A stretch of DNA of 64,000 bases from Sphingobium sp. (GTDB lineage Bacteria; Pseudomonadota; Alphaproteobacteria; Sphingomonadales; Sphingomonadaceae), in assembly GCA_003248935.1 (NCBI GenBank), contig QFQF01000005.1:62001-126000 (forward strand), read 5' to 3'. Below, piece by piece: positions 8,792-17,205 of the stretch (its first letter is position 1; each line of letters opens with the position of its first letter). The notes under the pieces are model-generated. The model saw only the letters and a list, made by a program, of their open reading frames with translations. It had not been told where the DNA came from and made no database searches. The position numbers were made by a program, and so were the translations under genes.

Positions 8792-10015
8792 ATGTCCATC
8801 CGTTTCCTGACCTTGCCGTCGGCAGCGGCGCTCTATGCGGCGCCCGCGATCGCCGCCTCGCCGCCCGTCGAAATATTGGTGAGCGACGCGGGCCAGCGTA
8901 CCGCCGACGGCACGGTAGATGTGACATTGCGCCTGCTCAACGCGGGACAGGAGCAGCGGCTCGTTCCGCTTCCTGACCGGGTGGAAGGGCACATCGGCAT
9001 CGGCGCGGACAGCCGCATCGTGTGGCTCGTACGCGCGACCGACACACCTTCGACCCTGACCGTTCCGCCCGGTGGATTTGCCGGGGCACGCTACACCTTC
9101 CAGAAGGGGGATGAGCCAGCGGAGGGAGCGCTGCTCTCTATCCCGGCCTTCACCCGCCAGAGGATCGCCATAGCGATCCGTCCGGAGGCACCGGATGTCC
9201 TTGCCGGGACGGCTCCAGCCGCCGAAGCGACTGCCGCCTCGACTCCCGCCAATCTTCCCCAGGCCGCGCCACCACCTGACGACCGCGCGGCGGGCAACGC
9301 ATTCCTCGGCAATCTCGCCGCCTATGAACCCGTCTATGCGGTCTACGGCCCCGGCACCAACAGCGAGGCCCGCATCCAGTTGAGTTTCAAATACCAGCTG
9401 TTCGGCACCCGCCGGCAGGAGGGCCTGCCGCCTTCATGGCGCGATGGTCTGTTCCTTGCCTTCACGCAGCGGATGTTCTGGGATCTGGGTGCGAACTCAT
9501 CCCCGTTCCGCAATATCGATTACCAGCCGGAGGTCTTCTATCTCGCACCCTCCCACACATTCGAGAATGGCGTGTCGATCGCGCTGCAGGGCGGGTTGCG
9601 GCACGAATCGAACGGACGCGACGGCGACGCCTCACGCAGCGTCAACACCGCCTATGTCGCGCCGATGGCCGGCCTGCCGCTCGGTGGCGGTTATCGGCTG
9701 ACGGTCGCCCCGCGCCTGTCGCTCTATCTGACGCAGGACGGCAATCCCGGCATCCGCCGCTATCGCGGTATGACCGGCCTCTTCGCCGAAGTCGGGGAGG
9801 ACGACGGGCTGCGCCTTTCCACACAGACGCGGTTCAATTTCTCAAGCGGGAAAGGCGCGGTTTCCGCCGATATCTCCTATCCGCTCCAGCGCCTTTGGAG
9901 CGGCGGCCCGGACTTCTATCTCTTCGGCCAGAGCTTCTTTGGCTATGGCGAGAACCTGCTCGACTATAACCGCCGGACAACGCGCCTGCGGATCGGACTG
10001 GCCCTGGTTCGATAG
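8792..10015 (+). CDS. pldA: Outer-membrane phospholipase A (PldA family)
   Basis: A calcium-dependent outer-membrane phospholipase. The 407-residue precursor begins with a signal peptide (cleavage probably after AIA, about residue 22). It has an N-terminal extension of about 160 residues ending in an alanine/proline-rich linker. The C-terminal half is the 12-strand barrel domain. The catalytic motif HESNGRDGDASRSVN, with His and Ser and a downstream Asn, matches the family pattern. The last residues LRIGLALVR form a terminal beta strand. The N-terminal extension is longer than in E. coli PldA, whose mature protein is about 270 residues. The extension is common in alphaproteobacterial homologues as far as I recall. 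Confidence 0.88.
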   Translation: MSIRFLTLPSAAALYAAPAIAASPPVEILVSDAGQRTADGTVDVTLRLLNAGQEQRLVPLPDRVEGHIGIGADSRIVWLVRATDTPSTLTVPPGGFAGARYTFQKGDEPAEGALLSIPAFTRQRIAIAIRPEAPDVLAGTAPAAEATAASTPANLPQAAPPPDDRAAGNAFLGNLAAYEPVYAVYGPGTNSEARIQLSFKYQLFGTRRQEGLPPSWRDGLFLAFTQRMFWDLGANSSPFRNIDYQPEVFYLAPSHTFENGVSIALQGGLRHESNGRDGDASRSVNTAYVAPMAGLPLGGGYRLTVAPRLSLYLTQDGNPGIRRYRGMTGLFAEVGEDDGLRLSTQTRFNFSSGKGAVSADISYPLQRLWSGGPDFYLFGQSFFGYGENLLDYNRRTTRLRIGLALVR

Positions 10016-10134
10016 TCCCCACACTGTCCGTCACCGTCCCGCTCAGGGACAGTAAAATTCCATCGCGCACGGCGCGACGACGTGCTATTCTCCTCTCAGC
10101 GGCAAAAAGACCGCACATAAATGGAGATGATGTC

Positions 10135-10227
10135 ATGTCACAGGTTGACTGGTGGTGCGATCGCGCATGCGTAGCACTGTCGCTCGTGGGTGTGGCCTAT
10201 ATCCTATACTTTCATCTCGTGAGCTGA
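10135..10227 (+). CDS. Putative 30-residue membrane peptide
   Basis: An ATG at 10135 preceded by GGAG with 7 bases spacing opens a 30-codon frame. It encodes a short polar N-terminus (MSQVDWWCDRACV) followed by one hydrophobic segment (ALSLVGVAYILYF) and a TGA stop. The size, single membrane span and good ribosome-binding site fit the single-pass small proteins common in bacteria. There is no homology I recognise. The frame could be chance. It lies alone between pldA and the efflux operon. Confidence 0.4.
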   Translation: MSQVDWWCDRACVALSLVGVAYILYFHLVS

Positions 10228-10329
10228 GGCCTGCACTCAGCGCTTGATGCGCGCGACCCTTGCCTTGATGGCAGCGATCACGAGCGTTCGGTCGCGCCGC
10301 ATTTTCTCGTCCAGTATAATCAACAACAG

Positions 10330-11757
10330 CTACATCAGCCCGCCGCCGAGCGCGCGGTATAGCGATACGGCATTGCTTTCCTTCACCAGCCGTGAAGCAA
10401 GCAGGCTGCGCTGCGCGGTGTAGAAAGACCGCTGCGAGTCCAGTGTGGTCAGGAACGGATCGATCCCCGCCCTGAACCGCGCCTCCGACAGGTGATAGGC
10501 CGCCTGCGCATTGTCCCTCAGCGATGTCTGCGCCGCGATCTGCGTGTCGATCGTGCCGCGCCGCGCCAGCGCATCAGCCACTTCACGGAATGCCGACTGC
10601 ACAGCCTTCTCATACTGCGCAACCGCCGCGTCGCGGGTCGCCTTGGCATATTTGAGGTTACCCGCGTTCCGGCCGAAGTCAAAGATCGGCATCGTTGCGG
10701 AAGGCGCCACCGACCAATAGTCACTGCCCTTGTCAAACAGGCCGGACAGTGCCGTGCTGATGGTCCCGAATGCCGCCGTCAATGACAGCTTCGGGAAGAA
10801 AGCGGCACGCGCTGCCCCGATATTGGCGTTCGCGGCGATCAGTTGGTGCTCTGCTGCCGCAACATCCGGCCGCTTCAGCAGTACCTCTGCCGGCAGGTTC
10901 GCAGGCAATCCGGCCAACGTCGCGCCCTTTTCCTCCAGCGCGGCCGGCAACACGGCAGCGTCGAGCGTCGTCCCGGCGAGCAGGTTCAGCGCGTTCTGAT
11001 CCTGCGCCACCAGTGTCGTTGCGTCCGCCTTGTCCGATTGCGCCTGATCAAAGCTGGTCCGGGCCTGGCGTACGTCCAGTTCCGACGCGATCCCCGCATT
11101 GAAGCGGGCGGTGGTAAGATCGAGGGTTTGCCGGAACGCCGCTTCGGTATCCTGCGCAATCCGGAGCCGCTCCTGATCGGCCGCCATCGTCAGCCACGCG
11201 GTCGCCACTTCTGCTACCAGCGCGACCTGCGCCGCGTTGCGGTTCTCCTGCGACGCGAAGAACTGCTGCCGTGCCGCCTCGCTCAGGTTGCGCACGCGGC
11301 CGAACAGGTCGATCTCCCAGGAGGAGACCCCGACCGACGCGGTGTAGATATCGATCCGGCCAGCGACACCGCCGCCTCCTGTCCCTCCAGCGGCGAACGG
11401 CGTATCCTGATAGGTCGCCGATCCGTTGGCGCCCAGGGTTGGAAAGATATCGGCCCGCTGGACACGATACTGGGCCCGCGCCTGTTCGACATTGGCCACC
11501 GCGACGCGCAGGTCGCGGTTATTCTCCAATGCGGTGCGAATGACGCTGCGAAGGCGCTCGTCGGTGAAGAATGCGCTCCAGGCCGTTTCCCCGGTGACGG
11601 TAACGGCGTCCTGCGCGGCGGGCGCCACATAGGCGGGTCCGGCCGGCGTTTCGGCAGGCACCGGCGGCACCGGCCGCACATATTTGGGAGCCATGTTGCA
11701 CCCGGCGAGCAGAGCGGAGCCGGACAGCAGGAGAGCGAAGCGGGAAAGCGTGATCAT
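10330..11757 (-). CDS. RND efflux outer-membrane factor lipoprotein (NodT/OprM family)
   Basis: The outer-membrane channel of a tripartite efflux pump. The 475-residue protein has a lipoprotein signal with lipobox LLAGC at about residues 17-21. Two outer-membrane-efflux repeats follow, with the coiled-coil helices typical of TolC-like proteins (for example VANVEQARAQYRVQRADIFPTLGANGSATYQ and TTARFNAGIASELDVRQARTSFDQAQ). It is the third gene of the operon, one base after the pump gene. Downstream, 10228-10329 holds no supported gene. Confidence 0.93.
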   Translation of the reverse strand: MITLSRFALLLSGSALLAGCNMAPKYVRPVPPVPAETPAGPAYVAPAAQDAVTVTGETAWSAFFTDERLRSVIRTALENNRDLRVAVANVEQARAQYRVQRADIFPTLGANGSATYQDTPFAAGGTGGGGVAGRIDIYTASVGVSSWEIDLFGRVRNLSEAARQQFFASQENRNAAQVALVAEVATAWLTMAADQERLRIAQDTEAAFRQTLDLTTARFNAGIASELDVRQARTSFDQAQSDKADATTLVAQDQNALNLLAGTTLDAAVLPAALEEKGATLAGLPANLPAEVLLKRPDVAAAEHQLIAANANIGAARAAFFPKLSLTAAFGTISTALSGLFDKGSDYWSVAPSATMPIFDFGRNAGNLKYAKATRDAAVAQYEKAVQSAFREVADALARRGTIDTQIAAQTSLRDNAQAAYHLSEARFRAGIDPFLTTLDSQRSFYTAQRSLLASRLVKESNAVSLYRALGGGLM

Positions 11758-11758
11758 G

Positions 11759-14700
11759 TCAGGCCTCCACCGCCCGCGTCTCGGAAGTCCCGGGTTGATC
11801 CTGCCGGAAGAGGCGCTTCACGAGCAGGAAGAACAAAGGCACGAAGAATATGGCGAGGACGGTTGCAGACAACATACCACCGACAACCGCCCAGCCGATC
11901 GCCTGCTGCCCGCCCGCACCAGCACCGGTCGAAACGGCAAGAGGCAACACACCGAAAATGAACGCTAGGGATGTCATGAGGATCGGCCGTAGACGGAGTT
12001 TCGCCGCCTCCAGCGCAGCCTTCGCGGCACTCATCCCCTCTCGCATCTTCTCCTCGGCGAACTCGACGATGAGGATCGCGTTCTTGGCCGACACGCCGAT
12101 CGTGGTGATCAGGCCGACCTGCAGATAGATGTCGTTGTTGAGGCCCACCAGCGTCGCGGCCGTCACCGCACCGATCACACCGAGCGGCACCACCAGAATC
12201 ACGGCGAGCGGGACCGACCAGCTTTCGTACAGCGCGGCAAGGCACAGGAACACGATCAGCAGCGACAGCGCGTAGAGAGCGGGCGCCTGTCCGCCGGAAA
12301 GCTGCTCCTCATAGGAAAGCCCCGTCCATTCAAAGCCAATGCCCTGCGGCAGCTTTGCGGCATGCTCCTCCATCGCCTTCATCGCGGCACCGGTGCTGTA
12401 GCCCGGAGCGGGAGCACCCATGATCTCCATCGCGGGCACGCCGTTGTATCGCTCCAGTTTCGAGGGGCCATGGCGCCAGTCGGCCGTCGCGAAGGAGGAC
12501 AGGGGCGCCATGGCCCCGGTCGATCCACGAACGTAGAAATTGCCAAGCGCTTCGGGTGTCATGCGGAAAGGCGCATCCGCCTGAACATAGACCTTCTTCA
12601 CACGCCCGCGGTCGATGAAATCGTTGACGTAGGTGCCGCCGAATGCCGTGCTGATCGTATCGTTGATGTCGGCCTGCGAAACGCCCGTGGCCGCAGCGGC
12701 CGCCTGATCCACGTTCAGCTTCAGTTGCGGCGCATCCTCCAGTCCGTTGGGGCGGACCTGCGCAAGACGCTTGTCACCCATCGCCATACCAAACAACTGG
12801 TTGCGCGCCGCCAGCAACTGTTCATGGCCGAGATTGCCATTGTCCTTCAGTTCGAAGTCGAAGCCGGTCGCATTGCCAAGTTCCAGCACAGCCGGAGGGA
12901 CGAACGCGATCGCCATACCGGCGCGCATCTTGGAGAATGCGGCGTTGGCACGGTTCGCCACGGCGGCAACGCTGTGCTCCCTGCCGGGCCGTTCGTTCCA
13001 CGGACGCATGCGCACGAAGGCGATGCCCGTATTCTGCCCCTGGCCGACGAAACCGAAGCCGGCGATGGTGAAGACGAATTCGACGCTTTCCTTTTCATCC
13101 TCAAGGAAATGCCGCCTTACATCGTCGAGCGCATGCTGCGTTTCCTCCGCCGTCGCACCGGCAGGCAACGAGACCTGCGTGAACATCAGACCCTGATCCT
13201 CGTCAGGCAGGAAACCGGCAGGCAGCCGCCAGAACAGGAAGACCATGCCCAGGATGAGTAGCGCATAGACCATCATGGTCCGCTTCCAGCTTCGCTCGAT
13301 CTTCTCCACGCCACCGGCGTAGCGCCTCACACCGTTGTCGAATGTCCGGTTGAACCAGTTGAAGAAGCGGTTCAAGAGGCCATCCTTCTTCTCAGAATGA
13401 TGCTCCGCCGGTTGCAGGATCGTGGCGCAAAGCGCGGGCGTCAGGATGAGGGCGACCAGCACGGACAGCACCATCGCCGACACGATGGTGATCGAGAACT
13501 GACGGAAGATGACGCCCGTCGATCCGCCGAAGAACGCCATCGGCAGGAACACGGCGGACAGGACGAGGCCAATGCCGATCAACGCGCCGCTGATCTCGTC
13601 CATCGACTTCTTCGCCGCTTCCTTGGGGCTGAGTCCCTCCTCCTGAATGATGCGCTCGACATTTTCGACCACGACGATCGCGTCGTCGACGAGCAGCCCG
13701 ATCGCCAGCACCATACCGAACAAGGTCAGCGTATTGATCGTGAAACCGGCCGCGAGGAGAACAGCCATCGATCCGAGCAGCACGACAGGCACCGCGATCG
13801 TCGGGATCAGCGTCGCGCGCCAGTTCTGGAGGAACAGGAACATGACGACGAAGACGAGGACGACCGCCTCGAACAATGTGTGGACGACCTGCTCGACCGA
13901 CAGACGGACGAAGGTGCTGTTATCGACCGGGAAATCGACCTTGATGTCGGATGGGAAATCCTTTGAAAGCTTTGCAACCTCGGCCTTGACGGCATCGACG
14001 GTGTCGAGCGCGTTCGCGCCGGGCGCCAGCTTGACGCCGAGGCCAGATGCCTGCTTGCCGTTGAAGCGGGAGATGAAGCTGTAGTTTTCGGACCCAAGCT
14101 CGACACGCGCCACGTCGGACATCCGGACGACGGACCCGTCCGCATTGGACTTCATCAGGATATTGCGGAACTCGTCGACCGTGCGCAGACGCGACTGGGC
14201 CGTGACGATGGCATTCAGCGCCTGGCCGCTTGCCGCGGGCAGACCTCCCACCTGTCCGGCGGAAACCTGCGCGTTCTGCGCCTTGATCGCGGTCTTGACG
14301 TCGGCGACCGTCAATCCGACCGTCGACAGCTTGAACGGGTCCACCCAGATGCGCATCGCATATTGGGCACCCAGAACCTGCGTGTCCCCGACACCGTTGA
14401 TGCGGCTGATCGGATCCTGCAGCTTGGACGCTATGAAATCGCCCAGATCGACCTGGTCGTGCGACCCGTCCTCGGAATAGAGCGCGGCGACGAGCAGGAA
14501 GTTCATTGCCGACTTGCTGACGCGTAGCCCGGAAAGCTGCACCTCCTGCGGCAGAAGCGGCGTGGCCTGCGCCAGCTTGTTCTGAACCTGGACCTGCGCG
14601 ATGTCAGGGTCGGTGCCCTGCTCGAACGTCAGGGTGATGGAGAGGTTGCCCGACGAGTCACTGGTCGATGAGAAGTAGCGAAGGTGATCGATCCCCTTCA

Positions 14701-14905
14701 TCTGCTGCTCGATGATCTGGGTGGTCGTATTCTCCAGCGTCTCCGCGTCGGCCCCCGGATAGAAAGTGGAGATGATCACCTTCGGCGGGGCAATCTCCGG
14801 GAACTGCGCGACGGGCAATTGGCGAAGCGCCAGCGCACCCGCCATCATCAGAATGATGGCGATAACCCACGCAAAGATGGGCCGATCGATGAAATAGCGG
14901 GACAT
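11759..14905 (-). CDS. RND multidrug efflux pump, HAE1 family (AcrB/MexB-like)
   Basis: A proton-driven inner-membrane exporter of hydrophobic and amphiphilic compounds. It has 1048 residues, full length for AcrB. The N-terminus MSRYFIDRPIFAWVIAIILM is canonical. The fourth membrane helix has the proton-relay pair in GLLVDDAIVVVEN, and the tenth has the lysine in SAKNAILIVEF. The region between the two halves has FFGGSTGVIFRQFSITIV, as in HAE1 pumps. It lies between the fusion-protein gene (6 bases upstream) and the outer-membrane factor gene. The substrate range cannot be read from sequence. The operon is probably repressed by the divergent TetR protein. Confidence 0.96.
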   Translation of the reverse strand: MSRYFIDRPIFAWVIAIILMMAGALALRQLPVAQFPEIAPPKVIISTFYPGADAETLENTTTQIIEQQMKGIDHLRYFSSTSDSSGNLSITLTFEQGTDPDIAQVQVQNKLAQATPLLPQEVQLSGLRVSKSAMNFLLVAALYSEDGSHDQVDLGDFIASKLQDPISRINGVGDTQVLGAQYAMRIWVDPFKLSTVGLTVADVKTAIKAQNAQVSAGQVGGLPAASGQALNAIVTAQSRLRTVDEFRNILMKSNADGSVVRMSDVARVELGSENYSFISRFNGKQASGLGVKLAPGANALDTVDAVKAEVAKLSKDFPSDIKVDFPVDNSTFVRLSVEQVVHTLFEAVVLVFVVMFLFLQNWRATLIPTIAVPVVLLGSMAVLLAAGFTINTLTLFGMVLAIGLLVDDAIVVVENVERIIQEEGLSPKEAAKKSMDEISGALIGIGLVLSAVFLPMAFFGGSTGVIFRQFSITIVSAMVLSVLVALILTPALCATILQPAEHHSEKKDGLLNRFFNWFNRTFDNGVRRYAGGVEKIERSWKRTMMVYALLILGMVFLFWRLPAGFLPDEDQGLMFTQVSLPAGATAEETQHALDDVRRHFLEDEKESVEFVFTIAGFGFVGQGQNTGIAFVRMRPWNERPGREHSVAAVANRANAAFSKMRAGMAIAFVPPAVLELGNATGFDFELKDNGNLGHEQLLAARNQLFGMAMGDKRLAQVRPNGLEDAPQLKLNVDQAAAAATGVSQADINDTISTAFGGTYVNDFIDRGRVKKVYVQADAPFRMTPEALGNFYVRGSTGAMAPLSSFATADWRHGPSKLERYNGVPAMEIMGAPAPGYSTGAAMKAMEEHAAKLPQGIGFEWTGLSYEEQLSGGQAPALYALSLLIVFLCLAALYESWSVPLAVILVVPLGVIGAVTAATLVGLNNDIYLQVGLITTIGVSAKNAILIVEFAEEKMREGMSAAKAALEAAKLRLRPILMTSLAFIFGVLPLAVSTGAGAGGQQAIGWAVVGGMLSATVLAIFFVPLFFLLVKRLFRQDQPGTSETRAVEA

Positions 14906-14911
14906 CGGCTA

Positions 14912-16075
14912 TCAGTCCCCCTTGCCGGCAGCCGCGCCGCTGGCCTGCTGTGCGACCGGCGGCTTCTGTCCGGCCAGTGTCGGTTTCACGACGGTGCCAG
15001 GGCGCAGGTTGACGAGTCCGTCGACGATAAGCCGGTCACCCGGCTTCAGACCATCGGTGACAATCCACTTGTCCCCGACAACCCGATCGACGGTCACCTT
15101 CCGCGGTTCAACCTTGTTATCCTTACCCACCACCAGTGCAGTGGCCTGCCCGCGCGGATCGCGGGTAATGCCCTGCTGCGGCGCCAACAGCGCTTCCCGG
15201 CGAACACCCTGCGTCAGGCGTGCACGTACGTACATCCCAGGCAGCAACACCCCGTCCGGATTGGGGAAGCTCGCACGCAGCGTCACGCCACCAGTCGTCG
15301 GATCGACGGTCACCTCCGAGAACTGAAGACGGCCGCGAATGGGGTAGGTCTTGCCGTTCGGCAGCAGCAGTTCGACCTCAGCGCTGTCAGCGTTGCTGAC
15401 GCCACCGCTGCGTAGCGCTTCCTTCAGATCGAGCAACTGGGCAGCAGACTGGCTGACGTCGACATAGACCCGGTCCATGCGCTGGATCGTTGCAAGGGGA
15501 TCGGCCTGCCCCGTCTGGACCAGCGCGCCGGGCGTCACCAGCGAGCGGCCGATTCGTCCCGCGATCGGGGCACGGATGCGCGTGAAGCCCAGGTTGACCT
15601 GCGCTGCATCCACCGAAGCCTTCTGCGCCGCAACATCGGCGACCGCCTGTTGCGCGGCCGACTCGGCATTGTCGAGATCCTGCTTGCTGACTGCGTTAAT
15701 CTGGGCAAGGCCACGGTACCGCTCCGCCTGCAGACGTGTCGCATTGATCGATGCCTGGGCGCGTCCAAGGCCGCCGCGCGCGGTCCCCAGCGCGGCGCGA
15801 TAGGGCGCGTCCTCGACTTCGTACAGAAGCTGCCCGGCGCCCACCAACTGCCCCTCAGTGAACAGGCGGCGACGCAGAATGCCACTGACCTGCGGACGGA
15901 TTTCGGCAGTCTCCAGCGCAGCGACACGACCTGGAAGCTCGGTCGTCAGCGTCGCGGGCTCGGTCTTGAGGGTAACGAAGCCGACCGCTGTGGGTGGTGG
16001 AGCCGGAGGCGCCTGATCGCCACAACCGCCCAGAAGCGTGAGCGCTACCAACGTGCCCAGAGCCGAAGTTCGCAT
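14912..16075 (-). CDS. RND efflux periplasmic adaptor (AcrA/MexA family)
   Basis: The membrane fusion protein that bridges the pump and the outer-membrane channel. The 387-residue precursor has a lipobox LLGGC at about residues 15-19, so it is probably lipid-anchored. The biotinyl-lipoyl-like half motifs (ETAEIRPQVSGILRRRLFTEGQLVGAGQLLYEVEDA and FTRIRAPIAGRIGRSLVTPGALVQ) flank an alpha-helical hairpin, and a beta-barrel domain follows. It is the first gene of the efflux operon. The promoter region is shared with tetR. Confidence 0.95.
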   Translation of the reverse strand: MRTSALGTLVALTLLGGCGDQAPPAPPPTAVGFVTLKTEPATLTTELPGRVAALETAEIRPQVSGILRRRLFTEGQLVGAGQLLYEVEDAPYRAALGTARGGLGRAQASINATRLQAERYRGLAQINAVSKQDLDNAESAAQQAVADVAAQKASVDAAQVNLGFTRIRAPIAGRIGRSLVTPGALVQTGQADPLATIQRMDRVYVDVSQSAAQLLDLKEALRSGGVSNADSAEVELLLPNGKTYPIRGRLQFSEVTVDPTTGGVTLRASFPNPDGVLLPGMYVRARLTQGVRREALLAPQQGITRDPRGQATALVVGKDNKVEPRKVTVDRVVGDKWIVTDGLKPGDRLIVDGLVNLRPGTVVKPTLAGQKPPVAQQASGAAAGKGD

Positions 16076-16108
16076 TGCACACCCTATCCAAATTCACTAC
16101 TGAAAACC

Positions 16109-16126
16109 GGAATGAACGTTCATTCC
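16109..16126. promoter_or_regulatory. Perfect 18-bp palindrome, probable TetR operator
   Basis: GGAATGAACGTTCATTCC is its own reverse complement. It sits between the divergent efflux operon (start 16075) and the tetR gene (start 16187). TetR/AcrR repressors bind palindromes of this size in such divergent regions, and TGAACGTTCA-like cores resemble AcrR-family sites. The site would control both directions. Confidence 0.8.
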
Positions 16127-16186
16127 AGCAGGCCCATTAACGAACCCGCACCCGCAAGGCAAGCTGGAACAAGGTATGGATGACAC

Positions 16187-16801
16187 ATGACCACTGCGTT
16201 GCAACATGGAACAAAGGCCCATAGGCAGGTGGTCGCGGCGGCGCGGCACTTGTTCGCGGCGCGCGGTTTTCACCAGACAGCGATGGCCGATCTGGCGGAG
16301 GAAGCCGGCGTCAGCGTTGGAGCGATCTATCGCAGCTTCAAGGGCAAGGCCGACATCATCACAGCCATCTTCGCCGAAGATACGCGCGATCGCCTTGAGG
16401 ATATCGGTCCGTTGCCGTCACGGATCAGCGCCGGGTTGATATCCGTCGAGGACGCCATCGGCATGATGGTGCGCAAGAGCCTGGATGGCAAGGACGAAGC
16501 CCTGTCCTTCGAGATACTGGCCGAAGCCCATCGCAATCCCGAGGTCGCGCGCACCATCACGGGGATGTGCAACGAATTCCGCACCGTGTTCCGCGAGATC
16601 ACCAGAATGGCCAATCCGGCACTGGATGCCATCGACCTTGATGCAGCGGAGGAACTGCTGCTCGCCTGCCTATTTGGCCTTGGCCATCGCCTGCTGTCCG
16701 AGCCTCGCCTTTCGGTGGATGAAACGGTGCGCCTTGCCACCCGCATGATCCTGGCGGCACTGTGCGCGCAGCCGGTCACCGAAGCACCCGCACGCTCCTG
16801 A
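16187..16801 (+). CDS. TetR/AcrR family repressor of the RND efflux operon
   Basis: A 204-residue regulator with an N-terminal TetR helix-turn-helix at about residues 10-57 (HLFAARGFHQTAMADLAEEAGVSVGAIYRSFKGK), then an all-helical ligand domain that is not conserved. It is divergent from the acrA-like gene with a perfect palindrome in between, the classic arrangement for local repression lifted by a pump substrate. It converges with the truncated haemoglobin gene, 3 bases away. Confidence 0.92.
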   Translation: MTTALQHGTKAHRQVVAAARHLFAARGFHQTAMADLAEEAGVSVGAIYRSFKGKADIITAIFAEDTRDRLEDIGPLPSRISAGLISVEDAIGMMVRKSLDGKDEALSFEILAEAHRNPEVARTITGMCNEFRTVFREITRMANPALDAIDLDAAEELLLACLFGLGHRLLSEPRLSVDETVRLATRMILAALCAQPVTEAPARS

Positions 16802-16804
16802 TGC

Positions 16805-17200
16805 TCAGGCCATCTTTGCCGCAGTGATCATCGCATGCGCCATGTGGCGCAGGGCATCGGTCAACTGCGTACCCAGCGGCCCGTGAAGCGCCGCTTCGTC
16901 GGCAATCGCCCGCGCCATCGCACGGCTCCATTGATCGGCAAGCCCGGCGTCGATCGCGAACATCCGATGGATCGACATGATACACTGCCCGCGATCAAAC
17001 CAGTCGCGCGGCCCGCCGAGCCACCCGGCCAGGAAACGATGCAGCCCATGCCGGACCGGCGTCAAATCCGCGCCGTGCATGGCACGCAACCGCGCGAAGT
17101 CCGGATCGGCTTCAATGATGTCATAGAAGCGGTCCACTAGCCGGCGGATCGCCGCATCGCCAAGGATAGCGTAGGGGCTAGGCGGCGCGGCGGCGTTCAT
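16805..17200 (-). CDS. Group II truncated haemoglobin
   Basis: A small haem protein that binds oxygen or nitric oxide in the cytoplasm. It has 131 residues from the ATG at 17200; an upstream in-frame extension overlaps hemN and is not credible. The family pattern is clear: FYDIIEADPDFARLRAMHGADL near residues 21-42, HRFLAGWLGGP, then the proximal histidine in IHRMFAI, and a G-helix tryptophan in DQWSRAM. It starts 5 bases after the hemN stop, so the two are probably one transcript. The pairing with hemN suggests a role at low oxygen or under nitrosative stress. Confidence 0.9.
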   Translation of the reverse strand: MNAAAPPSPYAILGDAAIRRLVDRFYDIIEADPDFARLRAMHGADLTPVRHGLHRFLAGWLGGPRDWFDRGQCIMSIHRMFAIDAGLADQWSRAMARAIADEAALHGPLGTQLTDALRHMAHAMITAAKMA

Positions 17201-17205
17201 TGGCC

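Noticed and set aside
10023..10053. Hairpin ACTGTCC...GGACAGT after pldA
   Set aside because: It has a long loop and no T-tract on either strand, so it is not supported as a terminator.
10240..10310. 21-codon minus-strand frame near the outer-membrane factor end
   Set aside because: It is too short and basic (MRRDRTLVIAAIKARVARIKR) and has no ribosome site of note. It could be chance.
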